A stretch of 64,000 bases of DNA from Emticicia aquatica (lineage in GTDB: Bacteria; Bacteroidota; Bacteroidia; Cytophagales; Spirosomataceae), in contig NZ_CAKLPY010000001.1 in the NCBI RefSeq assembly GCF_923079645.1, positions 620,001 through 684,000 on the forward strand, read 5' to 3'. The notes below the pieces were generated by a model, which was given only the letters and a program-made list of their open reading frames with translations, had not been told where the DNA came from and ran no database searches. Of the stretch, positions 1-8,790 are shown in pieces; position 1 is the first letter of the stretch; the number at the start of each line of letters is the position of its first letter. Position numbers and translations under genes: made by a program.

Positions 1-471
1 ACCCGCAGGTTTAGAAACTGAAGCCGATGGAATCATATCATACAAAGAACCTGCTTTACGATTGCCATTTTTTCCTTCTTTTGCATCAGGATGACGCTCA
101 TTATCAAGTATTTGAATTTCGGGTCCAGTCAAATACGGAACACTATATTTTGCGTCTTCGTGTACGCCAAAGAAAATACCGCTATTACTTCCTTCTGCTA
201 TTTTCCATTCTAATTCAAGCACAAAGTTTTCATATTCTTTATCAGTTACGAGGTCATCGCCGTGTTTTTCACCTTTTGCTTTTCCTGTAAAGTTTATAGC
301 ACCGTTTGCTATTTTCCATTTATCAGTGATTGGCTGCCCAGCTTTGTTGTAAACGTGCCAGTTTGTAAATGTTTTTCCGTCGAATAATATTTCCCACTTA
401 CTCTTTTTTTGAGCAAAACTTACAGAAGTAATAAATAAGATAAGGGCGAGGATTTTTGAAATTGTTTTCAT
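1..471 (-). CDS. DUF1080 (3-keto-disaccharide hydrolase family) secreted protein, 3' end outside window
   Basis: Only the first 157 codons are present; the gene runs off the left edge. The N-terminus is a signal peptide (MKTISKILALILFITSVSFAQ, about 21 residues, cut after SFA). It is followed by the DUF1080 start pattern WEILFDGKTFTNW and, further on, NSGIFFGV, GPEIQILDN and KAGSLYD, which are hallmark blocks of this concanavalin-like fold. Members of this family act on 3-keto-glycosides in the periplasm or are found with Gfo/Idh dehydrogenases. Here the two genes upstream on the same strand are a TIM-barrel isomerase-like protein and a Gfo/Idh dehydrogenase, which fits that role. The family call is firm; the exact substrate is inferred. 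The ATG at 471 is the only start that keeps the signal peptide. Confidence 0.85.
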   Translation of the reverse strand, partial: MKTISKILALILFITSVSFAQKKSKWEILFDGKTFTNWHVYNKAGQPITDKWKIANGAINFTGKAKGEKHGDDLVTDKEYENFVLELEWKIAEGSNSGIFFGVHEDAKYSVPYLTGPEIQILDNERHPDAKEGKNGNRKAGSLYDMIPSASVSKPAG

Positions 472-584
472 TTTTGAATGATTGAGGTTGATTTATTTGA
501 AACAAGGAGGAAATCTACGAATGCAAATTACAGAAATTTGAATAAGATATTTGTTGAAGAGAGAAAAAATCGACAAACAGGAAT

Positions 585-617
585 GTATTAGGGACATAAA
601 TTTTATGTCCCTAATAC
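585..617. terminator. Perfect 16-bp inverted repeat downstream of the isomerase gene
   Basis: Arms 585-600 and 602-617 pair perfectly (GTATTAGGGACATAAA and its complement) around a single base. The repeat sits 14 bases after the stop of the minus-strand isomerase gene and before the DUF1080 start. There is no strong T run, so it may be a terminator or an RNA-stabilising or processing hairpin that sets the relative levels of the two operon genes. Confidence 0.55.
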
Positions 618-631
618 ACTTATCTTAACGA

Positions 632-1684
632 TTAAATTCCCAAAACTCTACGGTTTACAGCTTCGTCAGCACCAGTCGCAGCAAAATCATCAAATGCACG
701 CGTAGCTACTTGAATGATGTGATTTTGAATAAATGGTGCTCCTTCGGCTGCCCCTTGTTCAGAAGATTTTACGCAACATTCCCATTCCAAAACAGCCCAA
801 GAATCGTAATCATATTGTGATAATTTGCTAAAAATACTCTTGAAATCTACTTGACCATCGCCCAATGAACGGAATCGGCCTGCACGATTTGCCCAACCCG
901 AATAACCACTATAAACACCTTGTTTGCCTGATGGGTTAAATTCTGCATCTTTCACATGGAAAGCCTTGATTCGGTCGTGGTATAAATCTATAAATGCCAA
1001 ATAATCAAGGTGTTGGAGTATAAAGTGACTTGGGTCGTAGTTGATACAAGCCCGTGAATGTCCACCCAAATAATCAACAAACATTTCGAAAGTTGTACCA
1101 TCGAACAAATCTTCGCCAGGGTGAAGTTCGTAGCAATAGTCAACGCCACATTCGTCGTAATAATCCAAAATTGGTTTCCAACGATTAGCTAATTCTTGAA
1201 AAGCTGTTTCAATCAAACCGCTTGGGCGTTGTGGCCAAGGGTATAAAAATGGCCAAGCTAACGCTCCCGAAAAACCAACGTGAGAAGTCAAACCAAGATT
1301 TTGAGAAGCTTTCGCTCCCCATCTCAATTGCTGTTCTGCCCATTGACGGCGAGCAGGCTCATTTCCGTGTACAGCGGCTGGAGCAAAGGCATCGTACATA
1401 GTATTATAAGCAGGATGCGAAGCAATTAATTGACCTTGAAGGTGTGTTGATAACTCCGTGATTTCTAAGCCTTTATCTTTTAATTTGCCTTTCAACTCAT
1501 CACAATAAGTTTGACTTTCGGCAGCTTTTTGTAGGTCAATTACTCTGCTATCCCACGAATTAAGTTGAATGCCTTTATAACCTAAATTTGCCATGTAATC
1601 GGCAATTGTATCTAACGAATTGAATGGTGCTTCATCACCCATAAATTGAGCAAGAAAAATTGCTGGCCCTTTGATTGTTTTCAT
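632..1684 (-). CDS. Sugar phosphate isomerase/epimerase-like protein (xylose isomerase-like TIM barrel)
   Basis: A 350-residue cytoplasmic protein of the AP endonuclease family 2 / xylose-isomerase-like TIM-barrel class. Likely metal ligands fall in the expected order: Glu186 (YELHPGED), Asp217 (INYDPSH), His243 (FHVKD) and Glu300 (VLEWE). Full length for the family. It lies between a Gfo/Idh dehydrogenase (103 bases upstream) and a DUF1080 gene (160 bases downstream), all on the minus strand. That trio is known from Bacteroidota pathways that oxidise glycosides to 3-keto sugars, cleave them and process the keto sugar; this gene would be the keto-sugar isomerase or epimerase. The fold is clear and the reaction inferred. 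A short C4A4G4 hairpin lies just upstream of the ATG. Confidence 0.85.
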   Translation of the reverse strand: MKTIKGPAIFLAQFMGDEAPFNSLDTIADYMANLGYKGIQLNSWDSRVIDLQKAAESQTYCDELKGKLKDKGLEITELSTHLQGQLIASHPAYNTMYDAFAPAAVHGNEPARRQWAEQQLRWGAKASQNLGLTSHVGFSGALAWPFLYPWPQRPSGLIETAFQELANRWKPILDYYDECGVDYCYELHPGEDLFDGTTFEMFVDYLGGHSRACINYDPSHFILQHLDYLAFIDLYHDRIKAFHVKDAEFNPSGKQGVYSGYSGWANRAGRFRSLGDGQVDFKSIFSKLSQYDYDSWAVLEWECCVKSSEQGAAEGAPFIQNHIIQVATRAFDDFAATGADEAVNRRVLGI

Positions 1685-1690
1685 AACCCA

Positions 1691-1706
1691 AGCCCCAAAA
1701 GGGGAA
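1691..1706 (-). repeat. Short C4-A4-G4 hairpin in the 5' leader, copy 1
   Basis: CCCC (1693-1696), AAAA, GGGG (1701-1704), 7-22 bases upstream of the isomerase start codon. Similar short C/G hairpins lie just upstream of the gcvP start (39061-39080) and the patatin start (50680-50689), all on the minus strand. Confidence 0.5.
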
Positions 1707-1787
1707 TTTTTGTTTTGTTGAAAATTTAAAAATAATCCTTCCGTTTTATAATAAAGACTTCAATGCGTCATAAAATCATTTAGCTTT

Positions 1788-2936
1788 TTATGACTTGAAT
1801 TTTACCCATTTATCGCTGCTTTTACCTGATTCGATGACGGTTTCAACGAATTGCATTCCTCTGATTCCATCCTCAATTGTTGGAAAATCTAAATCAATTT
1901 CTGTAGGCTCTTCGCCATTCATTCTTTTTCTTACGGTGCGAGCAAAACTTTTGTAAATATTGGCAAATGCTTCTAAGTATCCTTCAGGATGCCCTGCTGG
2001 TAAACGAATGCCAGCTTTGGCGGCATCGCATAAATTGCCAACCGATGGGCGGTAAGTACGAGATTCGCCTTGTGTGCGGTGATAAAGTGAGTTTGGTTCC
2101 ATTTGAAACCATTGTAAACTGCCTAATTCGCCTGAAATACGGATATTTAAGTTGTTTTCGTCACCGTTACAAATTTGGCTACAATGTAAAATCCCTTTCG
2201 CTCCACTATCAAAACGGAGTAAAACATTTGCGTCATCATCAAGTAAACGTCCTTCAACAAACGTACTAACATCAGCACACATTTCGGTAATTTTTAAACC
2301 TGTAATATATTCAGCTAAATTTTCAGCGTGCGTGCCGATATCACCAACTGCACCCGCAATACCTGAGCGTGTAGGGTCCGTTCTCCACTCAGCTTGTTTA
2401 TAGCCTTTCTTTTCTTCCAAGAATGACAACCAACCTTGTGGATATTCAACTATTACTTTACGAATTTTACCCAAAGCTCCGCTTTGAACCAAATGACGGG
2501 CTTGCTTCACCATTGGATAGCCCGTATAATTGTGCGTAAGGGCAAATGTTAGTCCAGTTTTTTCAACCAGTTCTTTAAGTTCTTGGGCTTCTTCGAGTGT
2601 AAATGTTACGGGTTTATCGCAAATTACGTGAAAACCGTTTTCTAGAGCCATTTTTGCTGGAGCAAAGTGCATGTGATTTGGTGTAACGATTGAAATCGCA
2701 TCCATGCGGTCTTCACGGAGTTTTTCTTGCTGAATCATTTCGATGAAATCACCGTAGCAACGGTCGGAAGAAATCATCAAGTCTTCACCCGATGCTTTTG
2801 ATTTTTCGGGAGTCGAGCTGAAAGCTCCACACACCAATTCGATTTCGCCATCAATGGCAGCTGCTGTACGATGAACGGCACCAATAAATGCCCCACGTCC
2901 ACCACCAACCATACCTATACGGATTTTACGAGCCAT
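1788..2936 (-). CDS. Gfo/Idh/MocA family NAD(P)-dependent oxidoreductase
   Basis: A 382-residue dehydrogenase. The Rossmann motif GMVGGGRGAFIG is at residues 8-19, the family CDKPV block (variant of EKP) at 106-110 with Lys108 as the usual catalytic or binding lysine, and a GDIGTHAENL block at 198-207 with Asp199 and His203 in the place of the catalytic Asp/His pair. There is no signal peptide, so it acts in the cytoplasm. It is the first gene of the minus-strand operon with the isomerase-like and DUF1080 genes, and in such operons Gfo/Idh proteins oxidise a sugar hydroxyl, often C3. The family is certain; the sugar specificity cannot be read from the sequence. Confidence 0.9.
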   Translation of the reverse strand: MARKIRIGMVGGGRGAFIGAVHRTAAAIDGEIELVCGAFSSTPEKSKASGEDLMISSDRCYGDFIEMIQQEKLREDRMDAISIVTPNHMHFAPAKMALENGFHVICDKPVTFTLEEAQELKELVEKTGLTFALTHNYTGYPMVKQARHLVQSGALGKIRKVIVEYPQGWLSFLEEKKGYKQAEWRTDPTRSGIAGAVGDIGTHAENLAEYITGLKITEMCADVSTFVEGRLLDDDANVLLRFDSGAKGILHCSQICNGDENNLNIRISGELGSLQWFQMEPNSLYHRTQGESRTYRPSVGNLCDAAKAGIRLPAGHPEGYLEAFANIYKSFARTVRKRMNGEEPTEIDLDFPTIEDGIRGMQFVETVIESGKSSDKWVKFKS

Positions 2937-3219
2937 AGTTTAATTATAGGATTGAATTAATAATTTTTTTTAATTGAGATGACACAAGAAATAGTAAAAT
3001 CATAATAAACTTTACATTCACTTCTGCCAACGTTAGAAATTGACTATATTTTAATTAAAAGGCAATTTACGTAAAACATCACATTCTAGTTAATTGTACT
3101 GCCAAATTTCTGAAAAAGTGTCTAAACAACAATTAAAAATAGGATTTTCTTTTGGGAAAATTTTAAATATCCTATTTTTACGGTTCAATTTATTCAAAAC
3201 CCTTAAAACCTCTTAAATT

Positions 3220-4434
3220 ATGGTTAATCAAAATCGTCTTTTTCTTGGAAGTTGTTTTGCTCTCATCACAACAGCTTTTTCATTTAGTATCCGTGCGGGT
3301 ATTCTTCCTCAATTGGGTACAGAGTTTAATTTAACAGCCGAGCAACTTGGTTTTATCAATTCAATGTGGTTTTTAGGTTTTCCAATTGCGATGATTGTTG
3401 GCGGACTTGTTTATCACACAGTTGGACCTAAAAAAATCATGATGATAGCCTTTGTATGTCATGCTTTGGGTATTCTTTTAACTATTTATCCTCAAACTTT
3501 AGGTGGTTATACTGGTCTTTTGGTTTCTACTTTCTTGATTGGAATCGGTAATGGCTGTACAGAAGCTGCTTGTAACCCAATGATTGCTGATGCTTATTCT
3601 GGTTCACAAATGAGCAAAATGTTGAATCGTTTTCACATGTGGTTTCCAGGCGGAATCGTGGTTGGTAGTTTATTATCGAAATTTATGACGGATGCAGGCT
3701 TAGGCTGGCAGCCACAAATTTGGTTGATTTTAGTGCCTACATTAATTTATGCGTATTTGTTTTGGGGACAAGAGTTTCCGAAACCAAAAACAGAAGGCGT
3801 TACTTCAATTGGCGAGAACCTAAAAGCAATGGCTACTCCGCTTTATATTTTTATGTTTGCTTGTATGGCACTTACGGCTATCACTGAGTTTGGACCACAA
3901 CAATGGACAGGTCTAATTATGAGCAAATCAGGTGCTAGCCCAATGCTTATTTTGGCATTAGTAACTGGATTAATGGCAGTAATTAGATATTTTGCAGGTC
4001 CAATTGTAGAAAAACTTGACCAAACAGGTGTTTTGTTAGGTTCTGCAATTTTAGCAGCAATCGGTATTTATCTTTTCAGTACTCAAACTGGTGGGATGGC
4101 TTATGTGGCTGCCATTTTCTTTGCATTGGGTGTTGCATTATTTTGGCCAAATATGATTGGTTTTATTGCCGAAAAAGTACCTTTAAGTGGTGCATTAGGC
4201 ATGTCAATTTTGGGTGGCGTTGGAATGTTCTCAACCTCAATTTTCCAACCAATCATTGGTAAATGGATTGATACTGCAAAAGCAGAACAAACTGCCGCAG
4301 GTCTTACTGGCGATGCCATGGAATTGGCTGCTGGACAAGCAACGCTTAGTACAATGGTGTTGTTTCCTGCGACCTTAATTGTAGCATTCATTATTCTTTT
4401 TTTCTGGCAAAAAAGAAAATCAGCACAAGCATAA
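3220..4434 (+). CDS. MFS transporter (sugar or nucleoside:H+ symporter-like)
   Basis: A 404-residue polytopic membrane protein with about twelve hydrophobic segments, beginning with the typical MFS N-terminal helix (LFLGSCFALITTAFSF) and carrying a central cytoplasmic loop around residue 190. The loop after helix 2 (VGGLVYHTVGPKKIM) corresponds to MFS motif A. The gene is divergent from the sugar dehydrogenase operon and is followed by a galactokinase-like kinase, so sugar uptake is the likely job, but the substrate is inferred from position only. A strong terminator follows directly. Confidence 0.85.
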   Translation: MVNQNRLFLGSCFALITTAFSFSIRAGILPQLGTEFNLTAEQLGFINSMWFLGFPIAMIVGGLVYHTVGPKKIMMIAFVCHALGILLTIYPQTLGGYTGLLVSTFLIGIGNGCTEAACNPMIADAYSGSQMSKMLNRFHMWFPGGIVVGSLLSKFMTDAGLGWQPQIWLILVPTLIYAYLFWGQEFPKPKTEGVTSIGENLKAMATPLYIFMFACMALTAITEFGPQQWTGLIMSKSGASPMLILALVTGLMAVIRYFAGPIVEKLDQTGVLLGSAILAAIGIYLFSTQTGGMAYVAAIFFALGVALFWPNMIGFIAEKVPLSGALGMSILGGVGMFSTSIFQPIIGKWIDTAKAEQTAAGLTGDAMELAAGQATLSTMVLFPATLIVAFIILFFWQKRKSAQA

Positions 4435-4447
4435 ATCTCAAAGTTGT

Positions 4448-4485
4448 AAAAAAGCCCCGTTAATTTATTTTAACGGGGCTTTTTT
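4448..4485 (+). terminator. Rho-independent terminator after the MFS gene
   Basis: A 16-base stem (AAAAAAGCCCCGTTAA with its complement) around a short T-rich loop, ending in a T run. It lies 14 bases after the MFS stop codon. The A-rich 5' arm means it can also work in the reverse direction. Confidence 0.9.
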
Positions 4486-4720
4486 ATGCAAAAAAATCCC
4501 CTTTCTCAAATGAGATAGGGGATAATGATACTAACTTTCTCTATTAATTATGATAATGTCTTGTTGATGAACTGTACTAATATTTTAATGATTAAATATC
4601 TTTTCAATTCTAGTACAAATAAAAATATTATTTTTATAATATGCACTATATTAGAAAAAATATTTCTTAATAAATTGACATATAGATAAATTAATAATTA
4701 TTTCTTTTGAAGTTTTGTAT

Positions 4721-4728
4721 TAAATTTG
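4721..4728 (+). promoter_or_regulatory. Candidate -7 box (TAAATTTG) for the GHMP kinase
   Basis: Matches the Bacteroidota TAnnTTTG consensus exactly, 43 bases upstream of the ATG at 4772. No well-spaced TTG -33 element was seen, so this is moderate evidence. Confidence 0.45.
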
Positions 4729-4771
4729 GGAAATGAAATCAACAAACTATACTAAACAATAGGATTTATTA

Positions 4772-5839
4772 ATGTTAAAAATTTCTACACCTGGAAGAAT
4801 TTGTCTTTTTGGCGAACATCAAGATTATTTGGGCTTACCAGTAATTGCTGCGGCAATCTCTCGACGTGTTGATATGTCAGGAAATCATCGTGCCGACAAG
4901 CAAATAATTATTCATTTGCCCGATATTGATGCGGAACTAAGGATGGAGGTTTCAGAGGAAAGAATGCTTTATGTGCAGAAACGAGACTATTTCAGAAGTG
5001 GGTATAATGTATTGATTGATAAGGGTTTAACCTTTTCAAAAGGTATTGAATGCACCGTTCATGGTAATATTCCAATTAATTCGGGTACTTCAAGTTCGTC
5101 TGCTTTATTAGTAACTTGGATACATTTTTTATCTAAAATGGCAGATATTCCTACAGATTTTACTTCAAAGGAATTAGGTGAAATGGCTTTTCAAGCTGAA
5201 GTTGTAGAATTTGGCGAACCTGGTGGCATGATGGACCATCTGTCAACGGCAATTGGGAAAGCAGTTTATCTTGAATTTGAACCAAAAACTACTGCTCAAA
5301 CACTCGAACCAAATGTTGGTAGCTTTGTTTTGGCAGATTCTTGTGAACCAAAAGACACAATAGGAGTATTAAAACGTGCTAAATTTGCTCGGTTGGAACT
5401 AATTGATAGAATCAAAAATTATTTACCAACCTTTTCATTGCACGATTTTGATTCAAATGAAAAGGAAAAACTCAAGGATTTTTTGAGTGAAGATGATTAT
5501 ACTTTATTGGTAGGAACACTTCGTAACCGTGATATTTTGAGAGAAGCTTTGACTCTTTTCGAGAATAATTTAATGACTGATGAGCTTTTAGGAAACCTTT
5601 TGCTTGAACATCACCAAATTTTACGAGATGTATTGCAAATTTCTACACCAAAAATTGAAAAAATGCTCAATGCCGCTATGGAAGCGGGTGCTTTAGGTGG
5701 GAAAATTAACGGCTCAGGGGGCGGTGGCTGTATGTTTGTATATGCTCCAAATGACCCTGAAAAGGTAGCGTCTGCTATTGAAAAAGTAGGAGGTAAAAGC
5801 TATGTGATTAAAATAGATGAAGGAACAAAGTCATTTTAA
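4772..5839 (+). CDS. GHMP family sugar kinase (galactokinase-like)
   Basis: A 355-residue cytoplasmic kinase. Motif 1 is the galactokinase-type GRICLFGEHQDY (residues 8-19), motif 2 is PINSGTSSSSAL (101-112, the ATP phosphate-binding loop), a catalytic-Asp block EPGGMMDH is at 149-156 (Asp155), and motif 3 is the glycine-rich GGKINGSGGGGC near residues 308-320. All four pieces needed for activity are there. It probably phosphorylates the anomeric hydroxyl of a hexose imported by the upstream MFS protein. Galactose itself is not proven, because related Bacteroidota kinases act on fucose, heptoses or N-acetylhexosamines. It converges on the ROK regulator gene across a shared terminator. Confidence 0.85.
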   Translation: MLKISTPGRICLFGEHQDYLGLPVIAAAISRRVDMSGNHRADKQIIIHLPDIDAELRMEVSEERMLYVQKRDYFRSGYNVLIDKGLTFSKGIECTVHGNIPINSGTSSSSALLVTWIHFLSKMADIPTDFTSKELGEMAFQAEVVEFGEPGGMMDHLSTAIGKAVYLEFEPKTTAQTLEPNVGSFVLADSCEPKDTIGVLKRAKFARLELIDRIKNYLPTFSLHDFDSNEKEKLKDFLSEDDYTLLVGTLRNRDILREALTLFENNLMTDELLGNLLLEHHQILRDVLQISTPKIEKMLNAAMEAGALGGKINGSGGGGCMFVYAPNDPEKVASAIEKVGGKSYVIKIDEGTKSF

Positions 5840-5879
5840 TGTAGAGATACAATCCTTTGAATCTCTACATTAAAAAAAC
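5837..5879. terminator. Bidirectional terminator between the convergent GHMP kinase and ROK genes
   Basis: Twelve-base arms (TAATGTAGAGAT at 5837-5848 and its complement at 5861-5872) followed by an A run. The left arm includes the kinase stop codon. It serves the kinase gene, and the minus-strand gene that stops at 5887. Confidence 0.8.
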
Positions 5880-5886
5880 AATACGT

Positions 5887-7089
5887 TTAAACTTCTTCAA
5901 ATAAATGCTCCAAAACAAACGCAAAAGTGCCTAAAAAACCAGCCGATTCGCCCAAATGAGAAGTATTGACTGATAATTTTGTTTTAAATTCGCTCAAACA
6001 ATATTTATTAATTGCTTGCTCAATCGGTATTGTAATGAATTTATCAGCTTTTGCCAAAAGTCCATCAACTAAAATCAATTCTGGATTAAATAAATGAACA
6101 GCAATCGACAAAGCCTTGCCAAGTTCGGTTCCAATTTCGTTGAGTAAGTCAATGCAAAGCTCGTCACCCGAATGGGTTGCCGCAATAATCATGTCTTCGT
6201 TTACTGACTCAATGTCGCCTTTTGTAAGCTGAATTATTTTTGAAACTCGGCCATTATTAAGTTCTTCTTTTACTCTTTTTATCAAAACTTGAGCAGTAGC
6301 AACGGTTTCTAGGCAACCAATCTTTCCACATGAACAAAGTTCGCCAGCACCACGCACTTGAATATGTCCGAGTTCGCCCGTAAAACCTGATGTTCCATTG
6401 AAAACTTCACCATCTATCAAAATACCTAAACCAACTCCCCAATCAATATTGATGGCGAGTACATTGCTGTGTCCGTGTGCCAAACCAAAGCGTTTTTCGC
6501 CCAAAGCAATGGCTTTTGCATCATTAAGTGTAAAAGATGGAACTTTAAAATGCTCACTCAATAAAACATTTATTGCTTTTCCTTCGCTGGTCGGATACGA
6601 AAAATTGTAGCCAGTTTCTTTGTCAATCAAACCAGGCATACAAATGCCGATTCCAATGATTTTTTCAGTAGAAATATGTTCTTTTTTGAGGAATTCGACT
6701 GTTTTTTCTAGAATAAAATTACCATAAGTAGGGTTATTTTCAATTTGTAATTTGAATTTTAGCTTACCACAAACTTCATTTTTGAGGTTATATAAAATGA
6801 TGACACTTTCAAATTTATTGATTAACCACGTCAGTACAAATCCATGATTAGCATTGAGGCCGTACAAAACTGGTTTACGTCCCGATTTTGAATTGCCTGT
6901 TCCGACTTCAATTAGCCAGCCTTCTTGCATTAATTCAATAAAAAGAACATTGACCGAAGGCGGACTCGAATGAAGCGTTTTACTTAAATCAATGATAGTA
7001 TTCGGGCCATTAAGGTATAATTCTTTTAAAAGTTGTTGCTTTAATTTATTTTTTTTTATTTCTACAACAGATTCTTTGGTTTCTAGCAT
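5887..7089 (-). CDS. ROK family transcriptional regulator (NagC/XylR-like)
   Basis: A 400-residue protein. A winged HTH occupies roughly residues 15-65 and is followed by a ROK sugar-kinase-like domain with the NDAKA block (189-193), an ATP-loop-like DWGVGLGI (216-223), ELGH (239-242) and the zinc site CSCGKIGC (252-259). The N-terminal HTH marks it as a regulator rather than a plain sugar kinase. It is divergent from the M28 peptidase and convergent with the GHMP kinase, and it probably represses the sugar-use genes to its left in response to a sugar ligand. The target operators were not identified. Confidence 0.88.
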   Translation of the reverse strand: MLETKESVVEIKKNKLKQQLLKELYLNGPNTIIDLSKTLHSSPPSVNVLFIELMQEGWLIEVGTGNSKSGRKPVLYGLNANHGFVLTWLINKFESVIILYNLKNEVCGKLKFKLQIENNPTYGNFILEKTVEFLKKEHISTEKIIGIGICMPGLIDKETGYNFSYPTSEGKAINVLLSEHFKVPSFTLNDAKAIALGEKRFGLAHGHSNVLAINIDWGVGLGILIDGEVFNGTSGFTGELGHIQVRGAGELCSCGKIGCLETVATAQVLIKRVKEELNNGRVSKIIQLTKGDIESVNEDMIIAATHSGDELCIDLLNEIGTELGKALSIAVHLFNPELILVDGLLAKADKFITIPIEQAINKYCLSEFKTKLSVNTSHLGESAGFLGTFAFVLEHLFEEV

Positions 7090-7112
7090 ATTTAATAAAA
7101 GTTTTTATTTAA

Positions 7113-7120
7113 CAAATATA
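7113..7120 (-). promoter_or_regulatory. Candidate -7 box (TATATTTG) for the ROK regulator
   Basis: On the minus strand this reads TATATTTG, an exact TAnnTTTG match, 24 bases upstream of the ATG. No TTG element at the usual distance was found. Confidence 0.45.
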
Positions 7121-7360
7121 AGTCTTTTTTAAGAAATGATTTAATTAAAATTTTATTTATTATAATTGACTAAAATAAAAAATATTTTTTCAAAAACAAT
7201 TATTTTTTTATATTAAAAATAATTGTTTTGATACCCAGTTTAAAGTATAGTGCATGAAAGTTTGTTAATCTTTTCGGGCATTTATTTAGAATTGAAACTC
7301 AGCGTAATTTTTACTAAATTGCCTAATCAATAAACTTAAAACCTACATTTCTGACCAAAC

Positions 7361-8722
7361 ATGAAAAAATTATTAATTGTCTTACTACTTTGTTCGTTTT
7401 CCTCTTTTTCACAAGAAAACGATTCGCTCATCATCCGAAAAATTTTTGATGAAGTCTTATCAAAAGGTGAAGCTTACAAAACATTGACACATTTGAGTAA
7501 GAAAATTGGGCCAAGACTAAGTGGCTCTGAAGGAGCTGCCAAATCGGTGCTGTTTACAAAAAAAGTAATGGAAGATTACCAATTTGATAAGGTTTTCTTG
7601 CAAGATGTAATGGTGCCGCATTGGGTGCGTGGCAAGAAAGAAGAAGCGTTTATTGAAGTGGGTAAACAAAAAATAATTGTACCAATTGCTGCTTTAGGAG
7701 GTTCAGTAGCAACGGCTACAACAGGTGTGAAAGCGGAAGTAATTGAAGTGAAAAACTTTGAAGAATTGAAAATGCTCGGTACTGAAAAAGTTAAAGGTAA
7801 AATTGTGTTATATAATCGTCCGATGGATGCTACAAAAATCAATACTTTTGAAGCTTACGGTGGAGCGGTAAATCAGCGTGGAGGTGGTGCTTCTGAGGCT
7901 GCAAAATATGGTGCAGTTGGAGCAATTGTTCGTTCGATGACAACCTTAAATGATGATAATCCTCACACTGGTGGGATGCGTTATGCAACGGGAGTTCCTA
8001 TGATTCCGACGGCAGCTATTAGTACAAATGGAGCAAATTTGTTGAGCAAAATGTTGAAAGAAAACCCAAAATTGCAGTTTTATTTCAAGCAAAATTGTGA
8101 AACTTTACCCGATGCTCCTTCTCATAATGTGGTTGGAGAAATTAAAGGTACAGAAAAACCAGAAGAAATTATCGTTGTTGGAGGTCACCTTGATTCGTGG
8201 GATTTGGCTGAAGGTGCTCAAGATGACGGTGCTGGTTGTGTACAATCAATTGAAGTTTTGCGTGCGTTGAAAGCCTTGGGAATTAAACCAAAACGAACAA
8301 TCAGAGTGGTGATGTTTATGAATGAAGAAAACGGTTTGCGTGGTGGTACAAAATATGCTGATTTGGCTAAACAAAACAATGAAAAACACATTGCGGCTAT
8401 CGAATCTGATAATGGTGGATTTACGCCTAGAGGTTTCGGAATGGTTGGAACCGATACGCAAATTGCAAAAATAGTTGCTTATAAAAATCTTTTGGCAGCT
8501 TATGGTTTGAACGAAATTTCTAAAGGTGGTGGCGGTGCTGATATTGGCCCGTTGGGTCAACAGGGCACATTGTTGATTGGTTTTAAGCCTGATTCTCAGC
8601 GTTATTTTGATTTTCATCATGCAAAAAGTGACACGCTCGAAGCTGTTAATGAAAGAGAATTAAATCTAGGAGCAGCATCAATGGCAGCGTTAGTTTATCT
8701 AATTGACAAGTACGGTTTGTAG
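7361..8722 (+). CDS. M28 family zinc aminopeptidase/carboxypeptidase, secreted
   Basis: A 453-residue protein with a cleavable signal peptide (MKKLLIVLLLCSFSSFSQ). A PA-type insert domain spans about residues 110-225, inside an M28 peptidase fold. The zinc ligands follow the M28 pattern: His276 (GGHLDSWD), Asp288 (AQDDGAG), Glu322/323 (NEENG), Asp350 (ESDNGG) and His420 (DFHHAKSD). This resembles plasma glutamate carboxypeptidase (carboxypeptidase Q) homologues common in Bacteroidota. It probably acts in the periplasm or outside the cell on di- or oligopeptides. It stands alone between two terminators. Confidence 0.9.
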   Translation: MKKLLIVLLLCSFSSFSQENDSLIIRKIFDEVLSKGEAYKTLTHLSKKIGPRLSGSEGAAKSVLFTKKVMEDYQFDKVFLQDVMVPHWVRGKKEEAFIEVGKQKIIVPIAALGGSVATATTGVKAEVIEVKNFEELKMLGTEKVKGKIVLYNRPMDATKINTFEAYGGAVNQRGGGASEAAKYGAVGAIVRSMTTLNDDNPHTGGMRYATGVPMIPTAAISTNGANLLSKMLKENPKLQFYFKQNCETLPDAPSHNVVGEIKGTEKPEEIIVVGGHLDSWDLAEGAQDDGAGCVQSIEVLRALKALGIKPKRTIRVVMFMNEENGLRGGTKYADLAKQNNEKHIAAIESDNGGFTPRGFGMVGTDTQIAKIVAYKNLLAAYGLNEISKGGGGADIGPLGQQGTLLIGFKPDSQRYFDFHHAKSDTLEAVNERELNLGAASMAALVYLIDKYGL

Positions 8723-8725
8723 AAA

Positions 8726-8775
8726 TTTTTGAATGACGAATGAAAAGAGTGATTTTTTTATTCGTCATTCAAAAA
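8726..8775. terminator. Bidirectional terminator between M28 peptidase and TIGR02757
   Basis: A perfect 16-base stem (8726-8741 with 8760-8775; TTTTTGAATGACGAAT and its complement) around an 18-base loop, flanked by T/A runs that suit both convergent genes. Confidence 0.9.
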
Positions 8776-8790
8776 TCAAAGAATATCTGC

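Larger units (their letters stand above)
4435..4771. other. Intergenic region: terminator, second hairpin and a promoter-like box
   Basis: This 337-base AT-rich gap holds the terminator at 4448-4485, a second hairpin at 4496-4523 (ATCCCC/GGGGAT arms) and a TAAATTTG promoter-like box at 4721-4728, ahead of the GHMP kinase. No convincing ORF is visible. Confidence 0.6.

Noticed and set aside
27..290. Plus-strand open frame of 87 codons
   Set aside because: Lies antisense to the DUF1080 gene, which has a signal peptide and family motifs; the plus frame has no recognisable features.
4496..4523. Second hairpin (ATCCCC...GGGGAT) after the MFS terminator
   Set aside because: Could be a back-up terminator or chance; no T run follows, so it is mentioned only within the intergenic entry.
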